A DNA stretch of 64,000 nucleotides from contig NZ_JAAFGS010000011.1 of the NCBI RefSeq assembly GCF_011090185.1, forward strand, positions 1-64,000, written 5' to 3'. This stretch comes from Saccharibacillus alkalitolerans (GTDB lineage Bacteria > Bacillota > Bacilli > Paenibacillales > Paenibacillaceae). Below the pieces are notes generated by a model that did no database searches, had not been told where the DNA came from, and worked only from the letters and a program-made list of their open reading frames with translations. Shown here one piece after another: positions 1 through 9,299 of the stretch. The position numbers were made by a program, and so were the translations under genes. Position 1 is the first letter of the stretch, and every line of letters begins with the position of its first letter.

Positions 1-11
1 AAAATGCATAA

Positions 12-85
12 CGGGATGTAGCTCAGCTTGGTAGAGCACCTGGTTTGGGACCAGGGGGTCGCATGTTCAAATCGTGTCATCCCGA
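12..85 (+). tRNA. tRNA-Pro (anticodon UGG)
   Basis: A complete cloverleaf can be folded by eye. The 7-bp acceptor stem pairs CGGGATG (12-18) with CATCCCG (78-84), with discriminator A85. The anticodon stem CCTGG/CCAGG encloses the loop TTTGGGA, giving anticodon TGG (proline). The T-arm loop is TTCAAAT. CCA is not encoded, so it must be added after transcription. It lies 8 nt before a tRNA-Gly, so the two probably belong to the end of one tRNA cluster whose start lies outside the window. Confidence 0.95.
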
Positions 86-93
86 TTGCTTTT

Positions 94-167
94 GCGGGTG
101 TAGTTCAATGGTAGAACTCCAGCCTTCCAAGCTGGTAGCGTGGGTTCGATTCCCATCACCCGCTCCA
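94..167 (+). tRNA. tRNA-Gly (anticodon UCC)
   Basis: The acceptor stem GCGGGTG (94-100) pairs with CACCCGC (157-163), followed by T164 and an encoded CCA (165-167). The anticodon stem CCAGC/GCTGG encloses CTTCCAA, giving anticodon TCC (glycine). The T-loop TTCGATT is canonical. Unlike the upstream tRNA-Pro, this gene encodes its own CCA end. Confidence 0.95.
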
Positions 168-181
168 TTTTTTAAAAGCCG

Positions 182-203
182 AGACCGGAAGCGGTCTTTT
201 TTG
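182..203 (+). terminator. Intrinsic terminator of the tRNA cluster
   Basis: The hairpin AGACCG-GAAG-CGGTCT is followed directly by a T run. It starts 15 nt after the CCA of tRNA-Gly, where a tRNA operon terminator is expected. The remaining sequence up to 455 shows no gene; it should hold the ppc promoter, but no convincing -35/-10 pair is visible. Confidence 0.85.
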
Positions 204-455
204 TTATATTCCCGGCGTTCAATTGGGCGCCCTTTTCTTATACCTCTTAACTTTTCCTCTGCGCAGTTTTAAAGCGGGAGTCTTATTTTTGCTTGATAAG
301 GTTTTCGCTTTCATTCATAGATCATATGCGTCTCTATCAAAATAGCCGGTCGCTTTTTCACCGTAAAGTGAAGATTTATCAAATGAATTGTTGTATGATG
401 TGATGAAGATGTCATATCAGCAAGCATGCGATGCAGACAAGATAGGAGGAGTAAA

Positions 456-3251
456 ATGACTGAACTGACGGTAACCGCAAACAAAGGCAGTTCCAACAAC
501 CTGCTCAGACGCGATGTGCGGTTCCTGGGAAATATTCTTGGAGAAGTGCTCGTTCACCACAGCGGACAGGAACTCCTGGACAAGGTTGAGAAAATTCGCG
601 AGCTCAGCAAATCGCTTCGCGCGGTTTATCTGCCGGATATGCACGAAGAATTCAAACGGGAGATTGATTCGCTTGATCCCGAGATCCGGCACCAGGTGAT
701 CCGGGCTTTCGCCATTTATTTTCAACTCGTCAACATTGCGGAACAAAATCATCGAATCCGCAGAAAGCGGGATTACGAACGCTCGGCCGGTGAGGCTCCG
801 CAGCCCGGTTCGATCGAGACCGCGGTTCAGCGAATGAAAGAACAAAATTTCTCCTATGCAGATGTACAGGCTTTCCTGCAAAAATTGTCGCTCGAGTTGG
901 TTATGACGGCTCATCCGACGGAAGCGACGCGGAGAGTCATTTTAGATATCCATAAACGTATTGCGGCGGACGTCATGCAGCTTGACGATCCTTCCCTGAC
1001 TTTCCGGGAACGCGAGCAGCTTCGTGAGAAGCTGTTGAACGAAGTTATCGCCCTCTGGCAGACGGACGAACTTCGGGATCGCAAGCCGACGGTACTCGAC
1101 GAAGTGCGAAACGGCATGTATTACTTCCACGAGACTTTATTCCACGTGCTGCCGGACGTTTACGGAGAATTGGAGCGCTGTCTGGACAAGTATTACCCGG
1201 AGCACGATTGGCATGTTCCCAATTATCTTCGCTTCGGTTCCTGGATCGGCGGAGACCGTGACGGCAACCCTTCGGTAACGGCAAGCGTAACCTGGCAGAC
1301 GCTGCAAATGCAGCGAAAGCTGGCTATTCGCGAATATCATCGTATCCTGGTCGAACTTATTCAAATGCTCAGCTTCAGCAGCAGCATCGTCAATGTGACG
1401 GACGAACTGCTGGAGTCGATCGAACGCGACCGCGGTACGGTGACGGTTGAGCCGAAATCGAATTGGCATAACGATAACGAACCTTATCGCGTTAAGCTGA
1501 CTTATATGATGCACAAGCTGGATAACGTGCTGGACGAAGAGAAGAAAGGTCAACCGGACCGATATTCCCATCCTTCCGAGCTGATTGCCGATCTTATGGT
1601 CATTGACCGGAGTTTGCGCTATCACCATGCGGATTATGTGGCAAACAGCTCGATCAAAAAGTTGATTCGTCAGGTCGAATTGTTCGGTTTCCATACGGCC
1701 ACTCTCGATATCCGGCAGCACAGCCAGGAACACGAGAAAGCCATGAGCGAGATTTTGAGCAGCATGAACATCGTGACGAATTATGCCGAGCTGTCCGAAG
1801 ACGAAAAAGTCGAACTTCTGGTTGGACTGCTTGAAGATCCGAGGCCGCTTACGACCCCGTATCTGACTTACAGCGACGGCACGGAAGAATGCCTGCAGGT
1901 TTACCGGACGGTATTCGAAGCGCAAAACGAGTTCGGACGGAATTGTATCAGCAGTTACCTGATCAGTATGGCTGAAGCGTCCAGCGACATTCTTGAAGTG
2001 ATGGTTTTCGCGAAGGAAGTCGGGCTGTTCCGCAAACATTCGGACGGCAAAGTCGTATGCACGCTGCAGGCGGTTCCGCTGTTCGAAACGATCGAAGATC
2101 TTCAAGCGGCGAGCGGCATCATGAAGCGGCTGTTCGATATTCCGATTTACCGCGAAGCAGTCAAAGCGATGAACGATCAGCAGGAGATCATGCTCGGTTA
2201 TTCCGACAGCAGCAAAGACGGCGGTACGGTCGCGGCCAACTGGGAGCTGCGGGTGGCGCTGAACGAGATTACGGCGATGGCGACAGCCTACGACATTAAG
2301 CTGAAATTTTTCCACGGTCGGGGCGGCTCTCTCGGTCGGGGCGGCATGCCGCTCAACCGAAGCATTCTCGCGCAGCCGCCGCATACGGTCGGTGCCGGAA
2401 TCAAGATCACGGAGCAGGGAGAAGTGCTCTCTTCGCGTTACTCGCTTAGAGGCATCGCTTATCGAAGCTTGGAGCAGGCGACCTCGGCTCTGCTGACTTC
2501 CGCCATGGCGGCAACGGATACTTCCTATATGGAAGAAGAACGTCAATGGGAAGACATCGCAAGAAGCATATCCGAAGCTTCGCTAAAGAAGTATCAGGAT
2601 CTGATCTTCCGCGATCCGGACTTCCTGCCTTTCTTCAAAGGTGCGACTCCGCTGTCCGAGATTGGCGAGTTGAATATCGGCTCCCGCCCTTCAAAACGCA
2701 AAAACAGCGACCGTTTCGAAGACCTGCGCGCCATTCCGTGGGTATTCGCCTGGACGCAGGGACGGTATCTCGTTCCGGCCTGGTATGCCGCTGGAACAGG
2801 AATCCAGAGTTTCTATCAGGGCAAACCGGAAAACCTGGAGACCTTGAAAAAGATGTATGCCAGCTTCCCGTTCTTTACGTCTTTGATCGACTCGCTGCAG
2901 ATGGCAATTGCGAAAGCGGATCTGGTAATCGCCAAAGAATACGCCTCCATGTACAAAGACGAAGAAAGCCGCAGCCGGATTTTCGGATTGATCGAAGAAG
3001 AGTTCAGGCTGACCAAACAGTTGATTCTCGACATTACCGGGCAGCAGGAAATTCTCGATAATGTTCCGGTGATCCAAGAATCGATTCGCCTGCGCAATCC
3101 TTACGTCGATCCGCTCAGCTATCTGCAGGTGCAGCTGCTGGCCGAGCTGCGGGCTCTGCGCGAAGCGTCCGAACCGGATGATCCGGAGCTGCTGCGCGAA
3201 GTGCTGCTTACGATCAACGGCATCGCTGCGGGGCTTCGGAATACGGGCTGA
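456..3251 (+). CDS. ppc: Phosphoenolpyruvate carboxylase
   Basis: This 931-residue cytosolic enzyme carboxylates PEP with bicarbonate to oxaloacetate, refilling the TCA cycle. Family signatures are all present: TAHPTEATRR with the catalytic His near residue 153, GGDRDGNP near 265, GYSDSSKDGG, FHGRGGSLGRGG near 619, and a C-terminal RNTG tail like the conserved QNTG. Length is normal for bacterial PEPC. The ATG at 456 is preferred over an in-frame ATG at 426 because GGAGGAG lies just before it and the upstream codons are not PEPC-like. It is monocistronic, flanked by the tRNA terminator and its own terminator. Confidence 0.97.
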   Translation: MTELTVTANKGSSNNLLRRDVRFLGNILGEVLVHHSGQELLDKVEKIRELSKSLRAVYLPDMHEEFKREIDSLDPEIRHQVIRAFAIYFQLVNIAEQNHRIRRKRDYERSAGEAPQPGSIETAVQRMKEQNFSYADVQAFLQKLSLELVMTAHPTEATRRVILDIHKRIAADVMQLDDPSLTFREREQLREKLLNEVIALWQTDELRDRKPTVLDEVRNGMYYFHETLFHVLPDVYGELERCLDKYYPEHDWHVPNYLRFGSWIGGDRDGNPSVTASVTWQTLQMQRKLAIREYHRILVELIQMLSFSSSIVNVTDELLESIERDRGTVTVEPKSNWHNDNEPYRVKLTYMMHKLDNVLDEEKKGQPDRYSHPSELIADLMVIDRSLRYHHADYVANSSIKKLIRQVELFGFHTATLDIRQHSQEHEKAMSEILSSMNIVTNYAELSEDEKVELLVGLLEDPRPLTTPYLTYSDGTEECLQVYRTVFEAQNEFGRNCISSYLISMAEASSDILEVMVFAKEVGLFRKHSDGKVVCTLQAVPLFETIEDLQAASGIMKRLFDIPIYREAVKAMNDQQEIMLGYSDSSKDGGTVAANWELRVALNEITAMATAYDIKLKFFHGRGGSLGRGGMPLNRSILAQPPHTVGAGIKITEQGEVLSSRYSLRGIAYRSLEQATSALLTSAMAATDTSYMEEERQWEDIARSISEASLKKYQDLIFRDPDFLPFFKGATPLSEIGELNIGSRPSKRKNSDRFEDLRAIPWVFAWTQGRYLVPAWYAAGTGIQSFYQGKPENLETLKKMYASFPFFTSLIDSLQMAIAKADLVIAKEYASMYKDEESRSRIFGLIEEEFRLTKQLILDITGQQEILDNVPVIQESIRLRNPYVDPLSYLQVQLLAELRALREASEPDDPELLREVLLTINGIAAGLRNTG

Positions 3252-3326
3252 TCGGACGGCCTTCCAAGGGGAGTCCGAATCAGTCGAAAGCGCTCCTTCG
3301 TGGATTAACGCTCAATGAAGTGATGA

Positions 3327-3361
3327 CCGTGTCTTTTCATATGAAAAGGCACGGTTTTTTC
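3327..3361 (+). terminator. Intrinsic terminator after ppc
   Basis: CCGTG(T)CTTTTC pairs with GAAAAGG-CACGG around an ATAT loop and is followed by TTTTTT. The stretch from here to 3661 (about 300 nt before sigW) contains no ORF with a ribosome binding site. It must hold the sigW promoter, but no clear ECF or sigma-A match is visible. Confidence 0.85.
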
Positions 3362-3661
3362 TGTGCGAATAACGCCTGGTCCGTCGATTTGTTCTTGATT
3401 TCCGCTTAGGATGTAAAGGGCTGGAAGAAGTTACAACAGCAGTGTTGCTTTTTAACGCCGCATGAATTACGATTTGAACATACGCATAAAATGGCTTTTT
3501 GACGGCTTATGCAGAGACCTGCGCCATTTGCATGTTCTGTCTGTATGCCGTCGGAACGGCCGGATGTAATGCTTGCCTTAAGTTGTTAAGGGAACCCCGA
3601 AAAAGAAGCGACAGGGCGCTTCAGGTTCCCGATTCAGCGGGCTTAGTCTGGGGGAGACACG

Positions 3662-4231
3662 GTGGACAATCTGGAAACGAGATTGGTGAAGCTTGCGCTC
3701 AAAGGTGACCAGAGAGCTTTCGCCGAAATCGTTGATCTGTATAAAGATCGAATTTTTCATCTCGCATATCGCATGCTGAGCAATCGGCATGAGGCGGAAG
3801 ATGTCGTTCAGGAAACGTTTTTGCGCGTTTACCGGAATCTTGACCGCTACGATCCCGGGCAGAAGTTTTCAACGTGGATTTACCGGATCGGAACGAACTT
3901 GAGTATCGACCGTCTTAGAAAAAGAAAACCTACATACTCGCTCGATGCCGAAATCGGCGACCAGGACGGAGCCGACGGCTACGCTTTGATCCCGAGCGAC
4001 AATCGCACTCCGGAGACCGAATATATGATCTCCGAGACGCGTACCACGATTCATGAAGCGATTGACGGTCTTCCTCCGAAGTACAAAACCGTGATGATTC
4101 TGCGCTACTTGCAGGAATTGTCGCTGCAGGAGATCAGCGACGTGCTCGATATGCCCGTCACTACCATCAAGACGCGGGTGCACCGGGGACGCGAGTTTTT
4201 GCGAAAAAAGCTGGAATCGCAGAATTACTGA
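3662..4231 (+). CDS. sigW: ECF RNA polymerase sigma factor, SigW type
   Basis: The 189-residue sigma-70 family ECF factor has region 2 at about residues 20-85 (HEAEDVVQETFLRVYRN, then STWIYRIGTNLSIDRLR) and region 4 at about 135-185 (ELSLQEISDVLDMPVTTIK, RVHRGREFLRKKL). The start is a GTG preceded by GGGGGAG. It is followed by a zinc-finger anti-sigma factor and by cdaA-cdaR-glmM-glmS, the same order as in Bacillus subtilis, which supports SigW rather than another ECF. The known SigW role is the envelope-stress response to antimicrobial peptides and cell-wall damage. A spacer of about 200 nt separates it from its anti-sigma gene. Confidence 0.9.
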   Translation: MDNLETRLVKLALKGDQRAFAEIVDLYKDRIFHLAYRMLSNRHEAEDVVQETFLRVYRNLDRYDPGQKFSTWIYRIGTNLSIDRLRKRKPTYSLDAEIGDQDGADGYALIPSDNRTPETEYMISETRTTIHEAIDGLPPKYKTVMILRYLQELSLQEISDVLDMPVTTIKTRVHRGREFLRKKLESQNY

Positions 4232-4342
4232 GCGATTTCGGTTTTTTTATGCAATTTTGCGCAGGGCAAACTTCAAATTTTACAAAACATTGAACGCCGC
4301 CGAATAAAAATCAAATTTAAGTACGATTTTGTTGTTTCCAAT

Positions 4343-4370
4343 TGAAACTCTGGCCGGGATGCCTCGTATT
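4343..4370 (+). promoter_or_regulatory. SigW/ECF-type promoter upstream of rsiW
   Basis: TGAAAC (4343-4348) is separated by exactly 16 nt from CGTATT (4365-4370). This matches the TGAAAC-N16-CGTA consensus of extracytoplasmic-function sigma factors of the SigW group. It lies 63 nt before the rsiW start, inside the sigW-rsiW gap, suggesting that SigW directly drives its own anti-sigma gene. Seen in sequence; activity is inferred. Confidence 0.75.
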
Positions 4371-4432
4371 AAGTAGGGCATAATAAGGCCAACATCAGAT
4401 TTTATCGAGTTTTCACGAAAGGATTGGCTCAT

Positions 4433-5053
4433 ATGAATTGCAAACAAGCCGTCTCGTTCATGCACGAGTATTTGGATGGAGATCTGCCTTCGGAGCAAGC
4501 ACGCGAATTACAAAGTCACCTTGATGCCTGTCCGGATTGCCGAGCGGCTTTTCGACGTCTCGAAGAGACGGAGATGATGCTGTTCGCCGCAAACCGCAAA
4601 ACCGAATCCGTGTCGGTATCCGACGATATGACCGATCGCATCATGAGTTTTCTTCCGCAGCCCAAAAAGCACAACCCCGCATGGAACTGGATTCGCAGAC
4701 ACCCGGCTTTGACAGCCGCTGCCGCTTTTCTTCTGATTATGCTGGGCACGTCGATCAGTTTCTGGAACGCGGATACGCAGCTGGTCGTGAAAGGCAGCGA
4801 TCTCGGCAGCGTGCAGGTGGCCGGCAATACCGTCATTGTTCCGGAAGGAACGACCGTATCCGGAGACCTTACCGTGGAACGAGGAAAGCTGGAGATCTAC
4901 GGGGAGGTAAAAGGGGACGTAACGGTGATCGACGGTTCGTCCTACCAGGCTTCGACGGCTCATGTCGCGGGTCAGCTCAAAGATATCAATCAGGCTTTCG
5001 ACTGGGTCTGGTATAAGCTGGGGAACATTTTCTCCGAAGTCGCCTATCGTTAG
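4433..5053 (+). CDS. rsiW: Zinc-finger anti-sigma factor, RsiW type
   Basis: The 206-residue single-pass membrane protein begins with a ZAS anti-sigma domain carrying the ligand set C3, H29, C33 and C36 (HLDACPDC). One hydrophobic helix follows at about residues 85-106 (ALTAAAAFLLIMLG), then an extracytoplasmic part rich in beta strands. By family knowledge it sequesters SigW at the membrane and is destroyed by regulated proteolysis on envelope stress. The ATG at 4433 has AAAGGA 9 nt upstream; a TTG at 4424 overlapping that spacer is the only alternative. It directly follows the ECF promoter at 4343-4370. Confidence 0.88.
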   Translation: MNCKQAVSFMHEYLDGDLPSEQARELQSHLDACPDCRAAFRRLEETEMMLFAANRKTESVSVSDDMTDRIMSFLPQPKKHNPAWNWIRRHPALTAAAAFLLIMLGTSISFWNADTQLVVKGSDLGSVQVAGNTVIVPEGTTVSGDLTVERGKLEIYGEVKGDVTVIDGSSYQASTAHVAGQLKDINQAFDWVWYKLGNIFSEVAYR

Positions 5054-5080
5054 GATCCGTCTAGAGCGCAGTAGAAGCAA

Positions 5081-5115
5081 GGCGCCTCGCCCGATCGGGC
5101 AGGGCGCCTTTTTCG
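5081..5115 (+). terminator. Intrinsic terminator after rsiW
   Basis: GGCGCC-T-CGCCC pairs with GGGC-AGGGCGCC around GATC, then TTTTT. It separates the sigma/anti-sigma unit from cdaA, so cdaA probably has its own promoter in 5116-5284. A TATAAC at 5158 is seen there without a good -35. Confidence 0.8.
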
Positions 5116-5284
5116 TTGAACTCGAACTGCGTCGCTTGCAACGAAAGCACGAACGTTATAACCTATAGATATACAAATCCGAATAACAATCCGAACCGGC
5201 AGTCGGTTCCGAAGCTTGGACAGCCGGCGGACCTACATAAATGCCAGCAGCCTGAGAGAGACGGAGATAACGGGGGCTTGGGTC

Positions 5285-6118
5285 ATGATGGATTATTTTA
5301 CAAACCTGACTTTGAAAGATACGGTCAAGGATGTCGCGGACATCTTGATCGTTACCTATATTGTGTATCAATTGATTCTGTTGGTTCGAGGAACCCGGGC
5401 CGTACAGCTGCTCAAAGGCATTTTGGTGCTGGTCATCATATGGGCGATCAGTATCTGGCTCGATCTCTATACGCTGAAATGGCTGATGGACCGGATGTTC
5501 ACATTCGGGGTCGTGGCGATCTTTATCATTTTCCAGCCCGAGCTCCGGCGAGGACTCGAACAGCTGGGCCGTGGCAAGTTCGTAGGCCGAAGCAGCGCGG
5601 ACGAAGAGGAAATCGGAAAAATGATCGGCGAGCTGATGAAAGCCGTGGCCTACTTGTCCCGGCGCAAGATCGGGGCACTGATCGTTTTCGAGCGGAGCAC
5701 GGGCTTGAACGAATATACGGAATCGGGAATCCCGATGAAATCCGTAGTGACGTCGGAACTGCTAATCAATATTTTCACTCCGAATACGCCTTTGCACGAC
5801 GGGGCGGTCATCGTCCAAGACCGTACGCTGTCGGCGGCGGCCTGCTATCTGCCTTTATCCGAAAATCCTTTCATCAGCAAAGAACTCGGAACGAGACACC
5901 GAGCGGCAATCGGGATCAGTGAGGTGGCGGATTCCGTGTCCGTAATCGTCTCGGAAGAAACGGGACAAGTGTCCCTTGCCTTGGACGGCAAGGTCGTACG
6001 CGACATAAGCGAAGAAGCTTTGGTATCCAAACTTTACGAGCTGCTGAAACCGAATACGTCCGTTAGAGAGAAGAAGGGCTTGTTCTGGAGAAAGAAGGAG
6101 GACGAGTCTAATGGATAA
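5285..6118 (+). CDS. cdaA: Diadenylate cyclase CdaA
   Basis: The 277-residue membrane enzyme condenses two ATP into the second messenger cyclic di-AMP. Three hydrophobic N-terminal helices (about residues 15-85) precede the DAC domain, whose active-site signatures HDGAVIV and TRHRAAIG are intact. CdaA is the housekeeping c-di-AMP synthase tied to cell-wall and potassium homeostasis. Its gene overlaps cdaR by 8 nt, and glmM follows, the conserved trio known to act together. Tandem ATGs at 5285 and 5288 are both possible starts; the upstream in-frame ATG at 5242 would add residues unlike the family. Confidence 0.93.
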   Translation: MMDYFTNLTLKDTVKDVADILIVTYIVYQLILLVRGTRAVQLLKGILVLVIIWAISIWLDLYTLKWLMDRMFTFGVVAIFIIFQPELRRGLEQLGRGKFVGRSSADEEEIGKMIGELMKAVAYLSRRKIGALIVFERSTGLNEYTESGIPMKSVVTSELLINIFTPNTPLHDGAVIVQDRTLSAAACYLPLSENPFISKELGTRHRAAIGISEVADSVSVIVSEETGQVSLALDGKVVRDISEEALVSKLYELLKPNTSVREKKGLFWRKKEDESNG

Positions 6119-7679
6119 GTGGCTGGCGAACAATACGGCGGCAAAAGTGATTGCGCTCGCTGTTGCCGTCATCTTATGGGCGATGGTACATGTCGATACG
6201 GACGCGCCTACACTCACAAGAACGACGCAGGGGAACCAGACCATTACGAACCTGGCGATCGAGCCCTACGGCTTCGATAGCGACAAATACGTGCTTCAAT
6301 CCATCGATCCGCAGCGGGTAAGCGTCGAGATCTCGGGACAGCGTTCGCAGATCACCTCGCTGCTGACGAACGAGTATCAAGTCAAGATGGATCTGAGCAG
6401 CATCAACGAACCCGGGCAGTATACCGTACCGCTGCAGTTCGATCCGCCTTCGGGCGTGGACTTGCTGTCGATCGAACCTTCCAGAGTGACCGTGACGATC
6501 GAGGAGAAAGTCACTCAAAAGTTTAATGCGGCCATTTTGACGACGGGTACGCCCGCGGCGGGATTTACGGAACTGGATCCCGTATTCGAAGAGGGAAGCG
6601 AGGTGCAGGTGACGCTTCCGGCCAGCGAAATGAAACAGGTACAGAAAGTGCAGGGCGAGATAAGCGTAGCCGGAGCGAACGAGAACATATCCGGGCGGGT
6701 CAAGCTGGTGGCCTATTCGAAAAACGGCGAGGTGCTTGACGACGCGGTTATTGAGCCTTCCTCGATCAAAGTCCAGATTCCGGTCTCTTCGAACGTTTCC
6801 TCAAAGACGCTGCCCCTGAATGTGAGCTACAGCGGGAAGCTTCCGAATGGGCTCGTGTTATCGGATGTCAAGGCCGGAGCGCAGCAGGTCACGTTGTACG
6901 GCGCCGAGGGGGCGTTGGATCGCGTGGAAAGCTATCCGCCCGTCACCCTGGATTTGAGCGAAATCACGAAAGAAGGGGCCACCACTTACACCAAGTCGCT
7001 GGCCGCTCCGAGCGGCGTCGAGCGGATTCAACCTTCGTCCGTAAGCTACACGGTAACCGTGGTGCCTTATGAGAAGAAAGTCATTCGGCAGGTACCGGTT
7101 GCGCTGACGGGACAACAGGAAGGGACGAAGGCCGTTATTACGGAGCCGGCGTCGGGTCAAATGGATGTGACCATTATGGGAGCGCCGAGCCTGGTATCCG
7201 ACGTCACCGTCTCGGATATCAAATTGACGGCCGACTTGGGCGGACTCGGAGTCGGGACACATCAGGTGCGACTTAAGGTCGAACTGCCGGAATACATCGA
7301 AACGGAAGGAACTTCGCCGCCTTCGGTGACGGTCGAAATCGCCGACATCGAGGAGGAAACGGAAACGACTCCGCCTGCAGCGACCGAGCCGGAGACCGGT
7401 AAGCCAAGCGAACCGAAACCGCCTAGCGAAGGGACGGACGCCGGTCAGGGAACGGGCAGCGAGAATGACGCTTCCAAACAGCCGCCGGATCAGGAGGAAC
7501 AGGGAACCGATAACCCGGGCAACGCTCCGGTCACACCGGAGGAACCTCAGCCATCCGAGAGCACGGCGCCGGATGGCGTTCAACCTCAGCCGGGCGAGGA
7601 CAGCGGGAACGGATCGGCGGAAACGGAGACTGCGCCCGAACAGAGCAGCGATGCCGGAGGAGGCACGCAGACGCCTTAA
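6111..7679 (+). CDS. cdaR: CdaA regulatory protein CdaR (YbbR domains)
   Basis: The 522-residue protein has one N-terminal membrane anchor (AAKVIALAVAVILWAMVHV, about residues 9-27), then repeated extracytoplasmic YbbR beta domains to about residue 410. It ends in a tail of about 110 residues dominated by Pro, Glu, Thr, Gly and Ser. CdaR is known to bind and modulate CdaA. The ATG follows GGAGG within the end of cdaA, so translation is probably coupled. The long acidic, Pro-rich tail is longer than in B. subtilis and may reach into the cell wall (inference). Confidence 0.9.
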   Translation: MDKWLANNTAAKVIALAVAVILWAMVHVDTDAPTLTRTTQGNQTITNLAIEPYGFDSDKYVLQSIDPQRVSVEISGQRSQITSLLTNEYQVKMDLSSINEPGQYTVPLQFDPPSGVDLLSIEPSRVTVTIEEKVTQKFNAAILTTGTPAAGFTELDPVFEEGSEVQVTLPASEMKQVQKVQGEISVAGANENISGRVKLVAYSKNGEVLDDAVIEPSSIKVQIPVSSNVSSKTLPLNVSYSGKLPNGLVLSDVKAGAQQVTLYGAEGALDRVESYPPVTLDLSEITKEGATTYTKSLAAPSGVERIQPSSVSYTVTVVPYEKKVIRQVPVALTGQQEGTKAVITEPASGQMDVTIMGAPSLVSDVTVSDIKLTADLGGLGVGTHQVRLKVELPEYIETEGTSPPSVTVEIADIEEETETTPPAATEPETGKPSEPKPPSEGTDAGQGTGSENDASKQPPDQEEQGTDNPGNAPVTPEEPQPSESTAPDGVQPQPGEDSGNGSAETETAPEQSSDAGGGTQTP

Positions 7680-7803
7680 AGCGGCCCCTGATCCATGTGA
7701 GACAATAACTAATACTAATTATTCGAGGGCGTTTCGCTGTTTTCTTGAACGGGTTCAAGAGGGAGCGAACGCGGTTTGAAATAAAAGGAGAACGAGAATC
7801 GAT

Positions 7804-9144
7804 ATGGGAAAGTATTTTGGAACAGACGGCGTACGCGGAGTCGCCAATAAAGAACTGACGGCCGAACTGGCTTACAAGATTGGACGCTGCGGCGGTTACG
7901 TGCTGGCGGGCAGAGTCGAGAAACCGACGGTATTGATCGGCATGGATACGAGAATTTCGGGTCTTATGCTGGAATCGGCGCTGATCGCGGGGCTGCTGTC
8001 GATCGGAGCGAACGTCGTGCGTCTGGGCGTCGTGTCGACGCCGGCGGTCGCTTATCTGACTCGTACGATGAAAGCCGACGCCGGAGTCATGATTTCGGCG
8101 TCGCATAATCCCGTCGAAGACAACGGCATTAAATTTTTCGGCGGAGACGGCTTCAAGCTGTCCGACGAGACGGAACTGCAGATCGAGGCGCTCATGGATG
8201 CGGAAGCCGACGAACTGCCGCGTCCGGTCGGAGCGGGTCTGGGAACGGTCGTGAACGACGAGAGCTCCAAATTCGTTTATCTGGACTACCTCAAAACGAC
8301 GGTTAAGCAATCCTTCAAAGGAATCAAGGTCGTGCTCGACTGCGCGCACGGCGCCGCTTACGAGCTGGCTCCGCGCCTGTTCCACGAACTGGGCGCCGAA
8401 GTGATCGCGATCGGAGCGGAACCGAACGGCCTGAATATCAACGATCATGTCGGCTCCACGCATCCCGAGACGCTGCGCGAGGAAGTGCTTAAGCACGGCG
8501 CGCAGATCGGCCTGGCTTTCGACGGAGACGCGGATCGCCTGATCGCGATCGACGACAAGGGCGAAGTGGTGGACGGCGACTTCATTCTGTGCATCTGCGG
8601 CGATGCGATGAACCGCGCCGGCAAGCTGAACGGAAGCACGATCGTGACGACGGTGATGAGCAATATCGGATTCTATAAGGCGACGGAGAAACTCGGCCTC
8701 AATACGCTGAAGACGGCTGTCGGAGACCGTTATGTCATGGAAGAAATGCGCAAGGGCGGATACAACCTGGGCGGCGAGCAGTCGGGACACGTCATTTTCC
8801 TCGATCATAACACGACAGGGGACGGCATGCTGACGGCCATTCAGTTGGTCGACACTCTGGTGGCCGCGAGCAGACCGCTCAGCGAAGTGAAGACCATGAT
8901 GCGCCAATATCCGCAGCTGCTCGTCAACGTACGGGTGCAGGACAAACGGAACTACGAAGGCAACCAAGCGATCCTTGCCGCCGTGGAAGCCGTGGAACGG
9001 GAGTTGGGCAGCGAAGGTCGCGTGCTGGTGCGTCCTTCCGGAACCGAAGCGCTGATCCGCGTCATGGCCGAAGGACCGGATAAAGAGCAGTTGGATCGTG
9101 TCGTAGGCCAAATCGCCGACGTGGTTCGCAGCGAGCTGGTCTGA
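7804..9144 (+). CDS. glmM: Phosphoglucosamine mutase
   Basis: The 446-residue enzyme interconverts glucosamine-6-phosphate and glucosamine-1-phosphate for UDP-GlcNAc and peptidoglycan synthesis. The phosphoserine loop [12 protein letters not shown] (Ser near residue 100), the metal site FDGDADR near 240 and the phosphate-binding loop [15 protein letters not shown] near the C-terminus are all present. The start ATG follows AAGGAG. It lies 124 nt after cdaR with no terminator between, so co-transcription is likely; GlmM also binds CdaA in related bacteria. Confidence 0.96.
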   Translation: MGKYFGTDGVRGVANKELTAELAYKIGRCGGYVLAGRVEKPTVLIGMDTRISGLMLESALIAGLLSIGANVVRLGVVSTPAVAYLTRTMKADAGVMISASHNPVEDNGIKFFGGDGFKLSDETELQIEALMDAEADELPRPVGAGLGTVVNDESSKFVYLDYLKTTVKQSFKGIKVVLDCAHGAAYELAPRLFHELGAEVIAIGAEPNGLNINDHVGSTHPETLREEVLKHGAQIGLAFDGDADRLIAIDDKGEVVDGDFILCICGDAMNRAGKLNGSTIVTTVMSNIGFYKATEKLGLNTLKTAVGDRYVMEEMRKGGYNLGGEQSGHVIFLDHNTTGDGMLTAIQLVDTLVAASRPLSEVKTMMRQYPQLLVNVRVQDKRNYEGNQAILAAVEAVERELGSEGRVLVRPSGTEALIRVMAEGPDKEQLDRVVGQIADVVRSELV

Positions 9145-9163
9145 GCAGCCGGAAAAGCTCGAG

Positions 9164-9192
9164 TTGTAAAGCAACGTTCAATGTCATATAAT
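9164..9192 (+). promoter_or_regulatory. Sigma-A promoter of glmS
   Basis: TTGTAA (9164-9169), a 17-nt spacer and a perfect TATAAT (9187-9192) lie just after the glmM stop. Transcription would begin near 9199, giving a leader of about 600 nt that contains a 5' hairpin and the glmS ribozyme. Confidence 0.7.
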
Positions 9193-9195
9193 GTT

Positions 9196-9227
9196 GGAGT
9201 GCCCGCTTGCGTTCAGGCGGGCACTCC
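9196..9227 (+). other. Strong hairpin at the predicted 5' end of the glmS mRNA
   Basis: An 11-bp perfect stem, GGAGTGCCCGC (9196-9206) with GCGGGCACTCC (9217-9227), closes a 10-nt loop. No U-run follows, so it is a poor intrinsic terminator for glmM. Its position at the predicted start site suggests a 5' stability hairpin, although it may also stop glmM read-through. Confidence 0.55.
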
Positions 9228-9299
9228 TATTCAATTGGGCGAGGCCGTAAGCGGCTGCCCCGACTCATACATAGAGAGTGAGGATCGTAAGGTTACGGA

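Noticed and set aside
1137..2546. Long open frame of 469 codons antisense to ppc
   Set aside because: Shadow of a GC-rich gene with strong codon bias; no ribosome binding site and no recognisable domain. The same reason applies to other long antisense frames, for example over glmM, glmS, qoxB and the binding proteins.
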